Part shown: positions 63,820 through 64,000 of the stretch, in pieces
How positions within the stretch are numbered: the first letter of the stretch is position 1
Layout of the letters: each line of letters begins with the position of its first letter
Assembly: GCA_030015575.1 (NCBI GenBank)
Contig: CM057347.1
Span: 508,899,176 to 508,963,175 of the forward strand
Length of the DNA stretch: 64,000 bases
Direction of reading: 5' to 3'
Origin: Agapanthus africanus
Taxonomy: Eukaryota > Streptophyta > Magnoliopsida > Asparagales > Amaryllidaceae
Position numbers and translations under genes: made by a program
Notes under the pieces: model-generated
What the model was told of the DNA's origin: nothing
What the model saw: the letters and a program-made list of their open reading frames with translations, nothing else
The model's database searches: none

Positions 63820-64000
63820 CTCTTTTCTGTGTTGCCGGCATGTTACCTTAGTAAGCGTAGCCTGTAGATGATAGAGAGCATTCCGTCTTGAACTCTTCGA
63901 GAGGTAGTGATGGCTTAGGAAGCAGGTTCAGATCTACTGCCTAAGGCTTTTCAATTTTATGAGCCGTGAGGGTCTCATAAAGACTTTTCTCCCTACGGGT
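63820..64000 (+). repeat. Shared cassette tail and start of hairpin cassette G
   Basis: 63820-63900 matches the tail after the element 2 cargo (TGTGTTGCCGGCATG..AGTAAGCG). Then the longer-loop pair GGCTTAGG..CCTAAGGC, and hairpin 1 TTTATGAG-CCGTGAGGGT-CTCATAAA at about 63957-63982. The cassette runs off the right edge. Confidence 0.75.

Overview
The window is plant nuclear DNA, almost certainly from an angiosperm with a large genome. I found no ordinary host gene in it; nearly all 64 kb is a nest of LTR retrotransposons. Plant signs are a Ty3/Gypsy polyprotein with a second, archaeal-type RNase H (Tat lineage, the group of Ogre, Grande and Retand), a Copia element with an initiator-Met primer site and a BARE/Angela-like LTR start, and GT-AG introns with plant-type TATA boxes. 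The species cannot be named from the sequence.

Layout, with element numbers of my own. Element 4 (+, 42519-45471) is the oldest layer: a broken integrase end plus its 3' region. Element 1 (-) sits in the pol of element 4: pol and gag at 1-5894, the gag start at 36127-36779, its 5' LTR at 36930-42518. Element 2 (-, 5895-36121) sits in the gag of element 1 with a perfect 5-bp target duplication. It is about 19.8 kb without its own insert, with LTRs at 5895-8575 and 22901-24529 plus 34964-36121. A Copia element (24530-34958, two 2234-bp LTRs) split the right LTR of element 2. A solo LTR of the same Copia family (38958-41177) lies in the LTR of element 1. Element 5 (-, LTR about 45472-49554, internal DNA to 55346) lies in the 3' region of element 4. 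A 3728-bp solo LTR of another family (50694-54421) lies in element 5. Element 3 (-, LTR 55347-58221, continuing past the right edge) was inserted into element 5.

The Tat elements share one plan, read along the minus strand: LTR, 5-nt spacer, primer site, gag, protease, RT, RNase H, archaeal-type RNase H, integrase, then a long 3' region, polypurine tract and LTR. All gag-pol copies here carry stops and frameshifts. The 3' region holds an antisense (plus-strand) expression cassette with a TATA box, a 5' UTR intron, an ORF and a 3' part. In element 3 the cargo is a multi-exon gene with a plant mobile domain (PMD). In element 2 the same cassette carries a different, unrecognised 168-residue ORF. 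In element 5 there is no cargo.

Three kinds of structured repeat recur across these elements: a nested hairpin in every LTR beside a minisatellite of GGAC-N6-GTCC mini-hairpins; near-continuous short inverted repeats in the U3 part of the LTRs; and, downstream of the antisense cargo, cassettes of about five hairpins with a nearly constant loop and slot-specific stems. The antisense cargo cassette and the constant-loop hairpin cassettes are the strongest candidates for something not yet described.
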